DNA from: DATFDN01 sp963830565 | GTDB lineage: Bacteria > Pseudomonadota > Alphaproteobacteria > Acetobacterales > Acetobacteraceae | Assembly (NCBI GenBank): GCA_963830565.1 | Contig: CAWHMO010000003.1 | Coordinates: forward strand, 212,674-276,673 | DNA: 64,000 bases | Direction of reading: 5' to 3' | Shown: piece after piece, positions 26,529 to 35,759 of the stretch | Layout: every line of letters starts with the position of its first letter | Numbering within the stretch: position 1 is the first letter of the stretch | Translations under genes and position numbers: made by a program | The notes under the pieces: generated by a model | Database searches by the model: none | What the model was told of the DNA's origin: nothing | What the model saw: the letters and a program-made list of their open reading frames with translations, nothing else

Positions 26529-27779
26529 CTACTCCGCCGTGCGCGCCTCCTCCACCGTCTCCGGCATCTTCAGCCACACCAAGGCCAAGCCCGTCGCCGC
26601 CACCGCCGCCAGGGCGAGAAAGCCCACCGTGAAGCCGAGGCTCTGGGCGAGGAAGCCGATCGCGGTGGTGCTGGCGGTGGCGCCGAGGCCGGAGATCGTG
26701 CTGACGCCGCCGAGCGAGAAGTTGTAGCGCCCGGTGCCCTTGGTGCAGTCGGCCACGATCAGCGGGCTCAGGATGCCGATCACGGCCGCGGTCAGCCCGC
26801 CCAGGACCTGCACGCCCACCAGGAACCAGGGCCCGATCGCCAGGGCGAACAGGACGGCGCGCGCGAGCAGGGCGGCGAAGGCAGCGGCCAGCAGCCATTT
26901 CCGTCCCCACTCGTCGGCCTTGCGCGCGATCCAGGCGGCGATCAGCGCGGTGACGAGCTGCGGCACCACCACCAGCGCCGCGACCACGATCTCGGATTCG
27001 AACTGGAAGTTCGCGGCGAGCCGCTCCCCGGCGAGCGGCAGCATCGAGGCATTGGCGAACTGGAACACGAACAGGCACAGCGCGAAGATGAGCAGCCGGC
27101 GGTTGCGGACGAGCTCGTGCCAGCGGGCGACGCCGGGCTCTTTGCGTCCCGCGGCGCCGCGGGCGCGCGCGTAGTCGATCTCCCTGCCGTCGATCAGCCA
27201 CAAGGCGAGGAACGCCGGGATGCACAGTCCGGCGGCGGCGAGGAACGGCGCGCCCGGCGAAACGAAATGGCCGATCGCCCCCATCCCGGCGGCAGTGGCG
27301 GCGTTGCCGAATGAATCGTAGCGGTGGTTGCGCCCGACCCGCGTGTGATAGGCGCGGTGGCCGACCAGCCCGAGCCCGATCGCCGCCACCGCGGTCCGCA
27401 CCGCCCCGCCGGTGATACCGTGCATGAACTCGCCGGCCAGCACCGGCAGGTAGCTGGGGAAGAAGCCGATGAGCAGCGACCCGGCGGCGATCAGCACCAG
27501 ACAGGCCGCGATCACCAGGCGCTTGCGCCGCGTCCAGTCCACCAGCGCCCCGGCCGGCGTCTGCGTCGCCAGGGCGACCGCGCTGTTGACCGTGAGCACC
27601 GTGCCGATGGCGCCCTGCGCCCAGCCGTGCTGGGCGAGGTAGACGGAGACGAACGGACCGAACGCGGTCTCCACGTCGGCGATGCAGAAGTTCAGCCAGT
27701 CGAGCCCACGCTGGCTGCGCGCCGAGGGAGAAGCCGGCGGCTTCTTGTCGAGGGAGACGGCGACCCGATCCGCGGCCAT
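26529..27779 (-). CDS. MFS transporter
   Basis: The protein has 416 residues from the ATG at 27779 (MAADRVAVSLDKK); the longer frame to 27866 adds a non-homologous leader. There are twelve hydrophobic segments with the MFS loop 2-3 signature DWTRRKRLVI and a mirrored loop ARKADEWGRKWLL between helices 8 and 9. The cytoplasmic hinge contains YARARGAAGRKEP. This subgroup of 12-TM permeases (VETAFGPFVSVYLAQHGW at TM1) is common in Acetobacteraceae and Burkholderia. Substrate unknown. Confidence 0.87.
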   Translation of the reverse strand: MAADRVAVSLDKKPPASPSARSQRGLDWLNFCIADVETAFGPFVSVYLAQHGWAQGAIGTVLTVNSAVALATQTPAGALVDWTRRKRLVIAACLVLIAAGSLLIGFFPSYLPVLAGEFMHGITGGAVRTAVAAIGLGLVGHRAYHTRVGRNHRYDSFGNAATAAGMGAIGHFVSPGAPFLAAAGLCIPAFLALWLIDGREIDYARARGAAGRKEPGVARWHELVRNRRLLIFALCLFVFQFANASMLPLAGERLAANFQFESEIVVAALVVVPQLVTALIAAWIARKADEWGRKWLLAAAFAALLARAVLFALAIGPWFLVGVQVLGGLTAAVIGILSPLIVADCTKGTGRYNFSLGGVSTISGLGATASTTAIGFLAQSLGFTVGFLALAAVAATGLALVWLKMPETVEEARTAE

Positions 27780-27981
27780 GCCGGGCAGAACGGGACCGGC
27801 GGGTTTCGGTTGTCGGCCACGTCGATGGGCCTCTTGGAAAAGTTGGCGTGTTCCTGGCCTCCCCACCCCCTCCCGCCACGGCCTTAATTCACGCTTAAGT
27901 TACCAATTTCGGATCAGCTACAAACCGACGCGAAATTCCGGGGGCCTGTGCGCCCGTCGATCCTGTTCCAAGGTAGGCGCC

Positions 27982-30213
27982 ATGAGGCTCGACCAGCCGA
28001 GCGACTTCGCTACCGCCGCCGGCGGCGCGTCCCTGGCCGAGCCCCTCGATACCCTTGCGTTTGCCGCCTTGGGCCGGATCCCAGAGGGCATCGACGCCCG
28101 TCAGGTCGCCGAGATCCTCGAGAAGTCGCTCAACGCGATCCTGGTGCATCGTGACGGCCGCCTCCTCTACGTCAACCAGGCCTATGCAAGGCTGAACGGA
28201 TACAGCACGCCCGCCGAGGCGATCGCGCGGCACGTCATCGGCCGGGATGTCCATCCGGCGGACCGCGCGCTGGTGCGAGAACGCATCGCCGCCCGGGTTC
28301 GCGGCGAGGAAACTTCGGCGCATTACGAGTTCCGCCTGCTGCGCCCTGATGGCGACGTGATCTGGGTCGAGTGCCTCGCGAGCCAGATCATGTGGGACGG
28401 CGCGCCCGCGCTCCTGGGCGCATACCACGACGTCACCGCGCGCAAGCGCGCCGAGGAGGCCCTGCGCCGGTCGGAGCGGCTGTTTGCGACCGTGTTCCGG
28501 AACAGCCCGGACGTCATCATGCTCAGCACCCTCGCCGATGGGAAGCTGATCGACGTGAACGAGGCATTTCTGCAGGTCTTTGGCGGCACGAGATCGGCGG
28601 TGATCGGGCGCACCACCGCCGACCTGCGGCTCTGGAGCGGCAGCCCGGGCGGTCGGGAGGACTTGGTCGCGGCGCTGCGCCGCAACGGGCGGGCACGCGA
28701 CATGCTGCTCAGCGTGCCGGGACCGTCGGGGGAGGCCATCGATCTGTCCATCTCCGCCGAATTGCTGCAGATCGACGGAGAGGAGCTGATCCTGTCCGTC
28801 TGCCGCGACGTGACCGAGCGGCGCCGGGCGGAAGCGCGGATCGCGCATATGGCGCATCACGATCCGCTGACGGGTCTGGCGAACCGCGTGCTGTTCCAGA
28901 GCCGGCTGGAGCAGGCCTTCACGTCCGAGCGCCGCTTCGGCGTGCTGGCCCTTGACCTCGACCGGTTCAAGGAAGTCAACGAGACATTCGGCCATGTGAC
29001 CGGTGACGCTCTCCTCAAGCAGGTCGCGGGCCGGCTTGGTGCGTGCGTGCGCGACGAGGACACGGTGGCCCGGCTTGGCGGGGACGAGTTCGCGATCATC
29101 CAGCTCTCCCGACGTCAGCCCGCCGGCGCGATAGCGCTCGCCCAACGCATCGTGCAGCGTCTTGCCCAGCCGTTCGAAGTGGAAGGACGCCAGGTCCTGG
29201 TGGGGGCCAGCGTCGGCATCGCGGCCGCTCCGCGCGACGGTGCCGATGCCGCCGCGGTGCTGGGCGCCGCGGAACTCGCGCTCGCCCGAGCCAAGCACGC
29301 CGCTCGCGGTGCATGGCAGGAATTCGAGCCAACGATCGAGGGCGAGGTGCAGGCGCGCAGGCGGCTTGACGTGGAGCTTCGCCGCGCCGTTGCGGCCGAG
29401 GAGTTCGAGCTGTTCTTTCAGCCGCTAGTCGATCTCCGGGAGCGGCGGTTCGCCGGCTGCGAGGCGTTGCTGCGCTGGCGCCATCCGGCCCGTGGCCTGA
29501 TCGGCCCAGGGGAGTTCGTGCAGGCCGCCGAGGAGAGCGGTCTCATTCTCCGACTTGGTGCATGGGCCCTGCACCGTGCCTGCGCCGAGGCGGCGCGCTG
29601 GCCGGGGCGGCTGAAGGTGGCGGTCAACATCTCTCCCGCGCAGCTCCGGTTGCGCGGGCTGGTCGAGGAGGTTCGCGCGGCCCTCGACCGGTCCGGGCTG
29701 AGCCCGGAGCGGCTGGAGCTGGAAGTGACCGAGTCGGTCGTGCTCGAAGACACCCAGGAGACGATGGCCACCCTGCGCCGCCTCAAGTCGATGGGCGTTT
29801 CGCTCGCACTTGATGATTTCGGGACCGGCTATTCCTCGCTCGGCTCGTTGGTACGGTTCCCGTTCGACCGGGTTAAGATCGATCGATCCTTCGTTGCTGG
29901 CCTCGGAAAACGGGCCGATTGCACCGCGATCGTCCGGGCGGTGGCGGGGCTCTGCGCCACGCTTCGATTGGCCACCACCGCCGAAGGCATCGAGACGGCG
30001 GAGCAGTTGGCGATGCTGACGGATGAAGACGTGCCGGAAGGACAGGGATACCTGTTCAGCATCCCGCGGCCAAGCCAGGAAATGGCTGACATGCTACGGG
30101 ATGGCCCGGATTGGCCGAACCCGCCACCGCTATGCCCGAGCTTGGCCCAGGCACCCGCGTCTTCGTCCGGTTGTGCTCCAGGCCGTGGGTGGCCGGGCCA
30201 CGCCCGGCCATGA
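27982..30213 (+). CDS. PAS-PAS-GGDEF-EAL cyclic-di-GMP signalling protein
   Basis: The protein has 743 residues from the ATG at 27982. It has two PAS domains (about 45-160 with LLYVNQAYARLNGYS, and 165-285 with FRNSPDVIMLS), then a GGDEF domain (290-450, motif RLGGDEFAI intact, DPLTGLANR at its start), then an EAL domain (460-715; EALLRW, DDFGTGYSSL, KIDRSFV and TTAEGIET present). There are no membrane helices, so it is cytosolic. Both catalytic motifs look competent, so it could make or degrade c-di-GMP, with PAS input (ligand or redox) deciding. The C-terminal 25 residues are Pro/Ser-rich and not conserved. Confidence 0.93.
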   Translation: MRLDQPSDFATAAGGASLAEPLDTLAFAALGRIPEGIDARQVAEILEKSLNAILVHRDGRLLYVNQAYARLNGYSTPAEAIARHVIGRDVHPADRALVRERIAARVRGEETSAHYEFRLLRPDGDVIWVECLASQIMWDGAPALLGAYHDVTARKRAEEALRRSERLFATVFRNSPDVIMLSTLADGKLIDVNEAFLQVFGGTRSAVIGRTTADLRLWSGSPGGREDLVAALRRNGRARDMLLSVPGPSGEAIDLSISAELLQIDGEELILSVCRDVTERRRAEARIAHMAHHDPLTGLANRVLFQSRLEQAFTSERRFGVLALDLDRFKEVNETFGHVTGDALLKQVAGRLGACVRDEDTVARLGGDEFAIIQLSRRQPAGAIALAQRIVQRLAQPFEVEGRQVLVGASVGIAAAPRDGADAAAVLGAAELALARAKHAARGAWQEFEPTIEGEVQARRRLDVELRRAVAAEEFELFFQPLVDLRERRFAGCEALLRWRHPARGLIGPGEFVQAAEESGLILRLGAWALHRACAEAARWPGRLKVAVNISPAQLRLRGLVEEVRAALDRSGLSPERLELEVTESVVLEDTQETMATLRRLKSMGVSLALDDFGTGYSSLGSLVRFPFDRVKIDRSFVAGLGKRADCTAIVRAVAGLCATLRLATTAEGIETAEQLAMLTDEDVPEGQGYLFSIPRPSQEMADMLRDGPDWPNPPPLCPSLAQAPASSSGCAPGRGWPGHARP

Positions 30214-30247
30214 CGGTGGGATCGGTCAAACCTAGATGCCGCTGGCC

Positions 30248-30505
30248 CTACTGCACCAGCGCGGGCACCATCTCGTGCTGGAGGATCGCGGCGATTGCCA
30301 CCTCCCGGTCCCCCGCGACGGCCATCGGCGTGCCGTCGGCGGCGTGGATTGCGTAGCCCATCTCGCCGTTGATCATAGTCGGGCGAATATAGGCGATCTG
30401 CTGCAGGCCGAGCTGCGCGAGCTGAGCCTCGGACAGGTGGCGGATATCGAACTTGGCGCGCATCGCTCCGGCGGCCTCGCCCGGATCATTCATGTTCGTG
30501 TTCAT
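30248..30505 (-). CDS. DUF1150 family protein
   Basis: The protein has 85 residues from the ATG at 30505 (MNTNMNDPGEAAG). The conserved block LGLQQIAYIRPTMINGEMGY then AIHAADGTPMAVAGDR defines DUF1150, a family that in alphaproteobacteria sits directly downstream of small heat-shock genes, as here (56-base gap). The function is unproved; a role with the sHSP in proteostasis is inferred from this fixed pairing. Confidence 0.85.
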   Translation of the reverse strand: MNTNMNDPGEAAGAMRAKFDIRHLSEAQLAQLGLQQIAYIRPTMINGEMGYAIHAADGTPMAVAGDREVAIAAILQHEMVPALVQ

Positions 30506-30561
30506 CGTCTTACTCTCCTCGCGCCGGTCCGATTTGCGGCCCCGGCGTGTGTTGATCGCGG

Positions 30562-31030
30562 TCACTCCGGCTCAGCTTCGCCTTCGACCAGGCGGGTCGA
30601 ACGCGCGCCGGGGGCCGTCGTCTTGCGCCCGATCTCGATCGTCTTCACCCGAGGCTCCGGCTGCGGGCGGGCCAGATCGATATTGAGCAGCCCGTTGTCG
30701 AGCCAGGCGTTCTTCACCTCGATTCCCTCGGCCAGCACGAAAGCCCGCTGGAACTGCCGCGCGGCGATGCCGCGGTGCAGGAATACCCGCTCCTGCGCGT
30801 CGTCCGTTTGCCGACCCCGAATCACAAGCTGGTTGTCTTCCTGCGTGATCTGGAGATCGTCCATCGTGAAGCCGGCAACGGCGAGCGTGATGCGAAGGCC
30901 CGTCGGACTGATCTGTTCGATGTTAGTACGGCGGATAGCCGTCGGCCGAGGTCTTGGATGCCCGTTCAAGCATCTGCTCGAGGTGATCGAAGCCCAGGAA
31001 CATCGGCGAAGTGAATAAGCGCGTAGTCAT
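30562..31030 (-). pseudogene. Small heat-shock protein Hsp20 (IbpA type), frameshifted near the N-terminus
   Basis: The ATG at 31030 opens with MTTRLFTSPMFLGFDHLEQM and reads to GYPPY, where an extra base at 30925 creates a TAA. Removing it continues NIEQISPTGLRITLAVAGF through the alpha-crystallin domain to the stop at 30562, 155 residues in all. The domain has DDLQITQEDNQLVIRG and the hydrophobic cluster RGIAARQFQRAFVL of IbpA-like holdases, which keep unfolded proteins soluble. The C-terminal tail is Glu-rich. Read literally only a 36-residue peptide is made from the first start. A plausible RNA thermometer covers the ribosome site. Confidence 0.85.
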
Positions 31031-31031
31031 T

Positions 31032-31069
31032 GGCCCCCTCTATGCCAGAGCGAAGCATCCGCCGGAGCC
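31032..31069 (-). promoter_or_regulatory. Candidate RNA thermometer (ROSE-like) in the hsp20 leader
   Basis: In the minus-strand transcript, GGCUCC (31069-31064) can pair with GGGGCC (31037-31032) and CUCU with AGAG next to it, burying the ribosome site GAGGGGG that sits right before the ATG at 31030. Between them CGGA-UGC-UUCG can form a small side hairpin. Such leaders control alphaproteobacterial sHSP genes by melting on heat shock. The structure was worked out by hand and is not energy-evaluated. Confidence 0.42.
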
Positions 31070-31208
31070 CGTTAGCGGCACCCCAGCACGCAACGAAGTG
31101 GGTTGCGGCAGCCTGATTCGCAAGAGGCCGGCGTCCAGCTCGGCAGCTTGAAGAACCATGGCGCCCGCCGTACGTTCAGGGCCCTGGATTGAGCAAGGGG
31201 ATCACGCC

Positions 31209-31394
31209 ATGGCCGACGACACAGCGCGCATGAACTCCGGCCCCGCGAACCCTGGCGACGAGGCGCCGCCGGGCACGCCTGGAACCGGCGAGGATGTGTG
31301 CCCGGAGTGCCACGGCACCGGCAAGGTCCAGTCGGGAGAGTGCCCGGCCTGCGGCGGCACCGGCAAGATCGTCCGGGCGATCGGCGGCGCCTGA
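31209..31394 (+). CDS. Small DnaJ-type zinc-finger protein
   Basis: The protein has 61 residues from the ATG at 31209. Two CxxCxGxG repeats, CPECHGTGKV and CPACGGTGKI, form one four-Cys zinc site like a half of the DnaJ central domain. The first 30 residues are Gly/Pro-rich. It is divergent from hsp20. Stand-alone proteins like this are common in alphaproteobacteria, and the function is unknown; a chaperone-related role is suggested only by the fold and neighbour. Confidence 0.75.
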   Translation: MADDTARMNSGPANPGDEAPPGTPGTGEDVCPECHGTGKVQSGECPACGGTGKIVRAIGGA

Positions 31395-31398
31395 TCCG

Positions 31399-32082
31399 CT
31401 ACGGAGCAGGGCGACGATCGGCCGTGGTCTGAACCGCGGCGACGCGATCGGACAACGCTCGACGCGCCCGGGCAGCTTCTCCGGCGAGGTGCAGTAGCGC
31501 GGGGATTTGGCTTGGCGCGCGGACCACCGAACCCGCCACACGGGCCAGCCCGATGCGGCCGGCCTGAGAGAGTGCCGCCAGCGCCGCCGGCGGCAGGGCA
31601 ATGCCGGCCGGGTCGCAGATCGCGCGCAGGACAGCGAAACGCAGCCTAAGCGCCGAGGCGATCTCGGCCACCGGCCCGCTCTCCAGATCGAGCGCCGCGC
31701 AGCCTGTCTGAATCCATAGGCGGCGCTTGGCGTCGACGCTCGCCGCCACGGTCTCAACGCCGAGCAGGCAATGCGCGGTCGGACCGCCCAACCATGCCGA
31801 GAGCGGGGGATTGGCCCGCAGCCGCACGCCTTCGGCTACGACCGCTTCGGGCACCAGCAGCGTGCCCGCCGTCAGCTCCGGGTCGAGACCTCCTGCTAGC
31901 CCGAAGCTCACCAGCGCGTTGGCGCCCTGCTCGGCCAAGCCGCGTGCCGCCGCGCGCGCGCCCGCGGCCGTGCCGCCGCCGACCGCCACCGCCCAGCCCA
32001 GGCGTCGGGCGATCCGCGCCTCCGCCGCGAGTCCGGTGACGATCCCGATCCGCTCAGAATCCGACCGATACAACGGGATCAT
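31399..32082 (-). CDS. hpnG: Hopanoid-associated nucleoside phosphorylase-like protein (HpnG)
   Basis: The protein has 227 residues of the MTA/SAH nucleosidase fold: GIVTGLAAEARIARRLG at the start, VSFGLAGGLDPEL (phosphate/base loop), and the late LDLESGPVAEIA with its catalytic Glu/Asp pattern. In hopanoid producers HpnG releases adenine from adenosylhopane to give phosphoribosylhopane, the step after HpnH. It overlaps the shc stop by 29 bases, so hpnE-shc-hpnG form one operon. hpnH is not in the window. Confidence 0.85.
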   Translation of the reverse strand: MIPLYRSDSERIGIVTGLAAEARIARRLGWAVAVGGGTAAGARAAARGLAEQGANALVSFGLAGGLDPELTAGTLLVPEAVVAEGVRLRANPPLSAWLGGPTAHCLLGVETVAASVDAKRRLWIQTGCAALDLESGPVAEIASALRLRFAVLRAICDPAGIALPPAALAALSQAGRIGLARVAGSVVRAPSQIPALLHLAGEAARARRALSDRVAAVQTTADRRPAP

Positions 32083-33979
32083 TGCCCCGCCGGAGATTGC
32101 GATATCGCGCCAGGGCCAGCAGGGGGAAATACAGCCGATAGCCGTGATAGCGCAGATAGAACACGCGCGGGAAACCGACGGCGGTGAAGGGCAGCTCGGT
32201 CCATTCCCCGTCCGGGCGTTGCGTGCGGGTCAGGTAGGCGACGCCGCGCGCCACCGCCGGATGATCGACCTTGCCGGCCGCCATCAAGCCGAGCAACGCC
32301 CAGGCGGTCTGGCTTGGCGTGCTCTCGTGGTAGCGTCCGGGTGGGGCGTCCGCGTAGGTCTCCTCGTCCTCGCCCCAGCCGCCGTCGGGGCGCTGGACCG
32401 ACAGCAGGAAACTGACCCCCCGGCGGATAGCGGGATCGTCATGCGCCAGCCCGGCGACGTTCAGGGCGCACAGCACCGACCAGGTGCCGTAGATGTAGTT
32501 GGTACCCCAGCGCCCGAACCAGCTGCCGTCCGGCTCCTGCTCGTCCCGCAGGAAGCCGATCGCGCGCCGAATCACCGGGTTCTCGGCGCTCATGCCGGCT
32601 TGCGCGAGGAACGAGACGCAGCGTGCGGTGACGTCCGCCGTCGGCGGATCGAGCAGCGCGCCGTGGTCGGCGAACGGGATGTGGTTCAAGTAGAGATGCG
32701 TGTTTTCCGGCTCGAAGGCACCCCATCCGCCGTCGCTCGACTGCATTCCGATCACCCAGGCCCGGGCGCTCTGAAGCGTTTCGGCCTGCGCGGGGTCGCC
32801 CTGGCGATCCAGCAGCATGCCCACGACCGCGGTGTCATCGACATCCGGATAGTAATCGTTCCTGTATTGGAACGCCCAGCCGCCGGGCGGCACGCCGGGG
32901 CGGCGCACCGCCCAGTCGCCGACCATGTCGGTGATCTGCCGCCGGCGCAGCCAATCGCAGGCGGCGTCCACCTCCCTGGAGCCCTGCGGCCATGCCTCGG
33001 CCAAGGCGTGGCCGGCGAGGCTGGTGTCCCAGACCGGCGAGAGGCAGGGCTGGCAATAGGCGCGCGCCTCCTCCACGACCAGCAGCTTGCGCACCGCTTC
33101 CCAGGCGGTGGCCGCGGGCGGCGCGTCAGGCGAGAACCCGAGCGTGTCGAACATCATCACGCTGTTGGCGATGGCCGGATAGATGCCGCCCAAACCATCC
33201 TCGCCGTTCAGCCGCTCGGTGACGAAGGCCACGGCGCGCTCGATCGCGCGCTGGCGGGTGCGCGCGGGAAACGCCGGCTCGGCCATGCGCAGCGCGGTAT
33301 CGAGGTGCTTGAAGACGCGTCCCCAGGGCGAACGGTAGGGGCCGCGAATCCAGTCGCCCACCCGCTCCGGCGGATGGCGGAACAGTTCGCGCACCGTGAC
33401 ATGGCGCGGGTTGCGGGCGCGCGGGCGTAGCGCCATCAGCACCAGCAGCGGCACGATTACCGTGCGCGACCAGTAGGACACCTTGCTCAGGTGGAACGGG
33501 AACCACAGCGGCAGGTGCATGATCTCGACCGGCATGATCGGGACCGCCCGCCACGGCACTTCACCGAACAGCGCGAGCTGGGCGCGGGTGAACACGTTGG
33601 TCCGCTCCGCCCCTCCGGCGGCAAGGATCGCGGCGCGGGCGCGCGTCATATGCGGGGCGTCGGGCGGATCGCCGAGGCAGCGCAGGGCGAAATAGGCTTT
33701 GACGCTGCACGACAGGTCGAAGGCGCCATCGTGGAACAACGGCCAGCCGCCATGGGCGCCCTGCGTGTCGCGCAGATAGACGCCGATCTTCGCCTCCAGT
33801 GCGGGGTCGATTCGATCGAGAAAGTGCTCCAGCAGCACGTACTCGGCCGGGATCGTGGCGTCCGCCTCCAGCTCGAACACGAAGTGCCCGTCGCCGCGCT
33901 GCCGACGCGCGAGAGCGGCGGCGGCGCGCGACACGCTGCCGGCCAGGCTATCGGCGCAAGTCAATGTCTCGGCGTTCAT
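32054..33979 (-). CDS. shc: Squalene-hopene cyclase
   Basis: The protein has 641 residues from the ATG at 33979; a TTG six bases further up is possible. It converts squalene to hopene and diplopterol at the inner membrane. The catalytic DxDDTA motif is present as DVDDTAVVG, along with several QW repeats (GGWAFQYRNDYY, QSSDGGWGAFEPEN, QEPDGSWFGRWG, QRPDGGWGEDEE). The tail TAVGFPRVFYLRYHGYRLYF is typical of the family. It lies 11 bases behind hpnE. Hopanoids strengthen the outer membrane under acid or heat stress. Confidence 0.95.
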   Translation of the reverse strand: MNAETLTCADSLAGSVSRAAAALARRQRGDGHFVFELEADATIPAEYVLLEHFLDRIDPALEAKIGVYLRDTQGAHGGWPLFHDGAFDLSCSVKAYFALRCLGDPPDAPHMTRARAAILAAGGAERTNVFTRAQLALFGEVPWRAVPIMPVEIMHLPLWFPFHLSKVSYWSRTVIVPLLVLMALRPRARNPRHVTVRELFRHPPERVGDWIRGPYRSPWGRVFKHLDTALRMAEPAFPARTRQRAIERAVAFVTERLNGEDGLGGIYPAIANSVMMFDTLGFSPDAPPAATAWEAVRKLLVVEEARAYCQPCLSPVWDTSLAGHALAEAWPQGSREVDAACDWLRRRQITDMVGDWAVRRPGVPPGGWAFQYRNDYYPDVDDTAVVGMLLDRQGDPAQAETLQSARAWVIGMQSSDGGWGAFEPENTHLYLNHIPFADHGALLDPPTADVTARCVSFLAQAGMSAENPVIRRAIGFLRDEQEPDGSWFGRWGTNYIYGTWSVLCALNVAGLAHDDPAIRRGVSFLLSVQRPDGGWGEDEETYADAPPGRYHESTPSQTAWALLGLMAAGKVDHPAVARGVAYLTRTQRPDGEWTELPFTAVGFPRVFYLRYHGYRLYFPLLALARYRNLRRGNDPVVSVGF

Positions 33980-33990
33980 CGGCAATTGGG

Positions 33991-35241
33991 TCAGGGAGAG
34001 AGAATTACCTGCGCGGCGCGGCGGCCGGACCTGATGGCACCTTCGATCGTTGCCGGCAAGGCGGTTGCGGTCCAGTCCCCGGCGAGCGCCAGATTGGCGA
34101 GCCCGACCCGAGGACCCGGCCGGCGCCGCTCCTGCTCGGCGGTGGCGGCGAAGGTCGCGCGCTTCTCCTTCACCACCCGCCAGGGAGGCATGTCGGTCAG
34201 CCGCTGGGCGAGATCAAGGGCGGCACACACTTCCGGCCAGACCGTGTCCGCCAGGGTCTCGGCGGGTTGATCGACGAGGCGGTTGGCGGCGCTGATCGTC
34301 ACCGAGACATGTCCCTCCTTGACGAACACCCATTCCGCGGTCCCGCCGATCAGGCCGACGAGGCCGGCCGGGCCAGGCTTGACCGAAACACGGAAATGCA
34401 GGTTCAGGATCGCCTCGAACGCGTCGGGAGCCGACAAGCCCGGCAGGAGATTTTGGGCCACCCAGGGCGGCACGGCCAGAACCACCGCTTCCCCCGGACC
34501 TAGCTTCAGGGGGCCTTCCGCCAGGTACAGAGCGGCCACGCGCCCATCCTCGATCCCAAGGCCGGCGACACGGCGGCTCATGCGCAGCTCCGTCCCGAGC
34601 GCGCGCAAACGCGCCAGCGCGGGGTCGATGAAAGCGGCCGAGAGACCGGCGCGCGGAAAGCGCGGCAGGCAGGCCGCGCCGCCCAGCATCAATGTCTCGC
34701 GCACCACGGCGCCAAGCAGGCGGGCAAGGCCCGTCTCCGGCGGCGTGTTGAGGGCGGCAATGGCGAGCGGCTTCACGAGACGCTCGTAGAGCGGCCCGTG
34801 GGGCAGGGATTCGGCCACGCTGCGGTCATCGTCGATGCCGCGCAGGTCGAGCAGGCTCAGGTACTCCCCGAGACGCGTTCCCGGCACCCGACGGCGGGCC
34901 GACAGCACCCACCAGGGCAGGCGGCCACGGTTCGGCCGCACCGTCCAGCGTGCGTTGCTGCGCAGATCGTGGAACGGGAACATAGGTTCGGCGGGTCCGG
35001 CCAGGGCGCCGGTCCCGCCGAGCGCGTCGAGATAGGCAAAAGCAGCACTGTTTCCGCTGAGCAACAGGTGATTGCCGTTATCGATGGTCAGGCCCAGCTC
35101 GCGGTCGAAATACGACCGGCATCGCCCGCCCGCGCCCGGTCCGGCTTCGTGAACCGTCACCGGACGACCCGCCTCCGCCAGGCTCAACGCCGCTGCAAGG
35201 CCCGCCAGCCCCGCCCCGATCACATGCACTCGGGCGGTCAT
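33991..35241 (-). CDS. hpnE: Hydroxysqualene dehydroxylase HpnE
   Basis: The protein has 416 residues. The FAD-binding dinucleotide motif VIGAGLAGLAAALSLAEAG is at the extreme N-terminus, and the C-terminal flavin motif VGLANLALAGDWTATALPAT follows the amine-oxidase/phytoene-desaturase pattern. HpnE reduces hydroxysqualene to squalene, the third step after HpnD and HpnC. Those two genes are not upstream here; instead a degraded transposase lies at 35313. The first gene of the hpnE-shc-hpnG operon. Confidence 0.9.
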   Translation of the reverse strand: MTARVHVIGAGLAGLAAALSLAEAGRPVTVHEAGPGAGGRCRSYFDRELGLTIDNGNHLLLSGNSAAFAYLDALGGTGALAGPAEPMFPFHDLRSNARWTVRPNRGRLPWWVLSARRRVPGTRLGEYLSLLDLRGIDDDRSVAESLPHGPLYERLVKPLAIAALNTPPETGLARLLGAVVRETLMLGGAACLPRFPRAGLSAAFIDPALARLRALGTELRMSRRVAGLGIEDGRVAALYLAEGPLKLGPGEAVVLAVPPWVAQNLLPGLSAPDAFEAILNLHFRVSVKPGPAGLVGLIGGTAEWVFVKEGHVSVTISAANRLVDQPAETLADTVWPEVCAALDLAQRLTDMPPWRVVKEKRATFAATAEQERRRPGPRVGLANLALAGDWTATALPATIEGAIRSGRRAAQVILSP

Positions 35242-35312
35242 GCGGTGGAACGTCTGGCGGACGCGGGCGTGTTGGTGTCTGCCAGGCAGGCGCCCACGAT
35301 CAGCGCCTCGAG

Positions 35313-35513
35313 CTATCGAACGCGGTGCGCCGGCAGGTCTGCATGATCACCTGCCTGCGTCTCGACCCACGGCTGTTCGATCCGCCGCCGCGCCGCCGGC
35401 CCGGCACCGTGGGCCGGCCGCGCATGATCGGACACCCGCCCAGACCAGCCAGCTCCGCCCACACCATCAGCCTGTCCATCTGGCGAGCCCGGTGCCGCCC
35501 CAGCGCCATCTGA
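35313..35513 (+). pseudogene. Remnant of a DDE transposase upstream of hpnE
   Basis: The short frame encodes ITCLRLDPRLFDPPPRRRPG then TVGRPRMIGHPPRP, which from memory resembles the linker region of a group of large DDE transposases (LRLDAALY, GxxGRPRKKG). Only about 65 residues remain with no catalytic residues. It suggests an old element lost between hpnE and whatever preceded it. From 35519 to 35759 nothing else is visible. Confidence 0.42.
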
Positions 35514-35759
35514 CACCCTCCTCAGATGGGCAGCGAATCAAGCCAGCCTGATTTCGTCAACGGGCTCCCAGGATGGCCTCTTGGGCAAACTTCGCGATGC
35601 GGGGAGACCCAAACGGCCCGGGGCTGCCACTTTGGCCCCCTACGAACGCCAGATCGGGGCAGGTCTGCAAGCGGTTCTCGAAACCTAATCGCGAGTTTCA
35701 TGTCAACAACTTTCGCATCTCCGAACGAATGGATCAGCCGTGGCCTCCGACGGAGCTTG

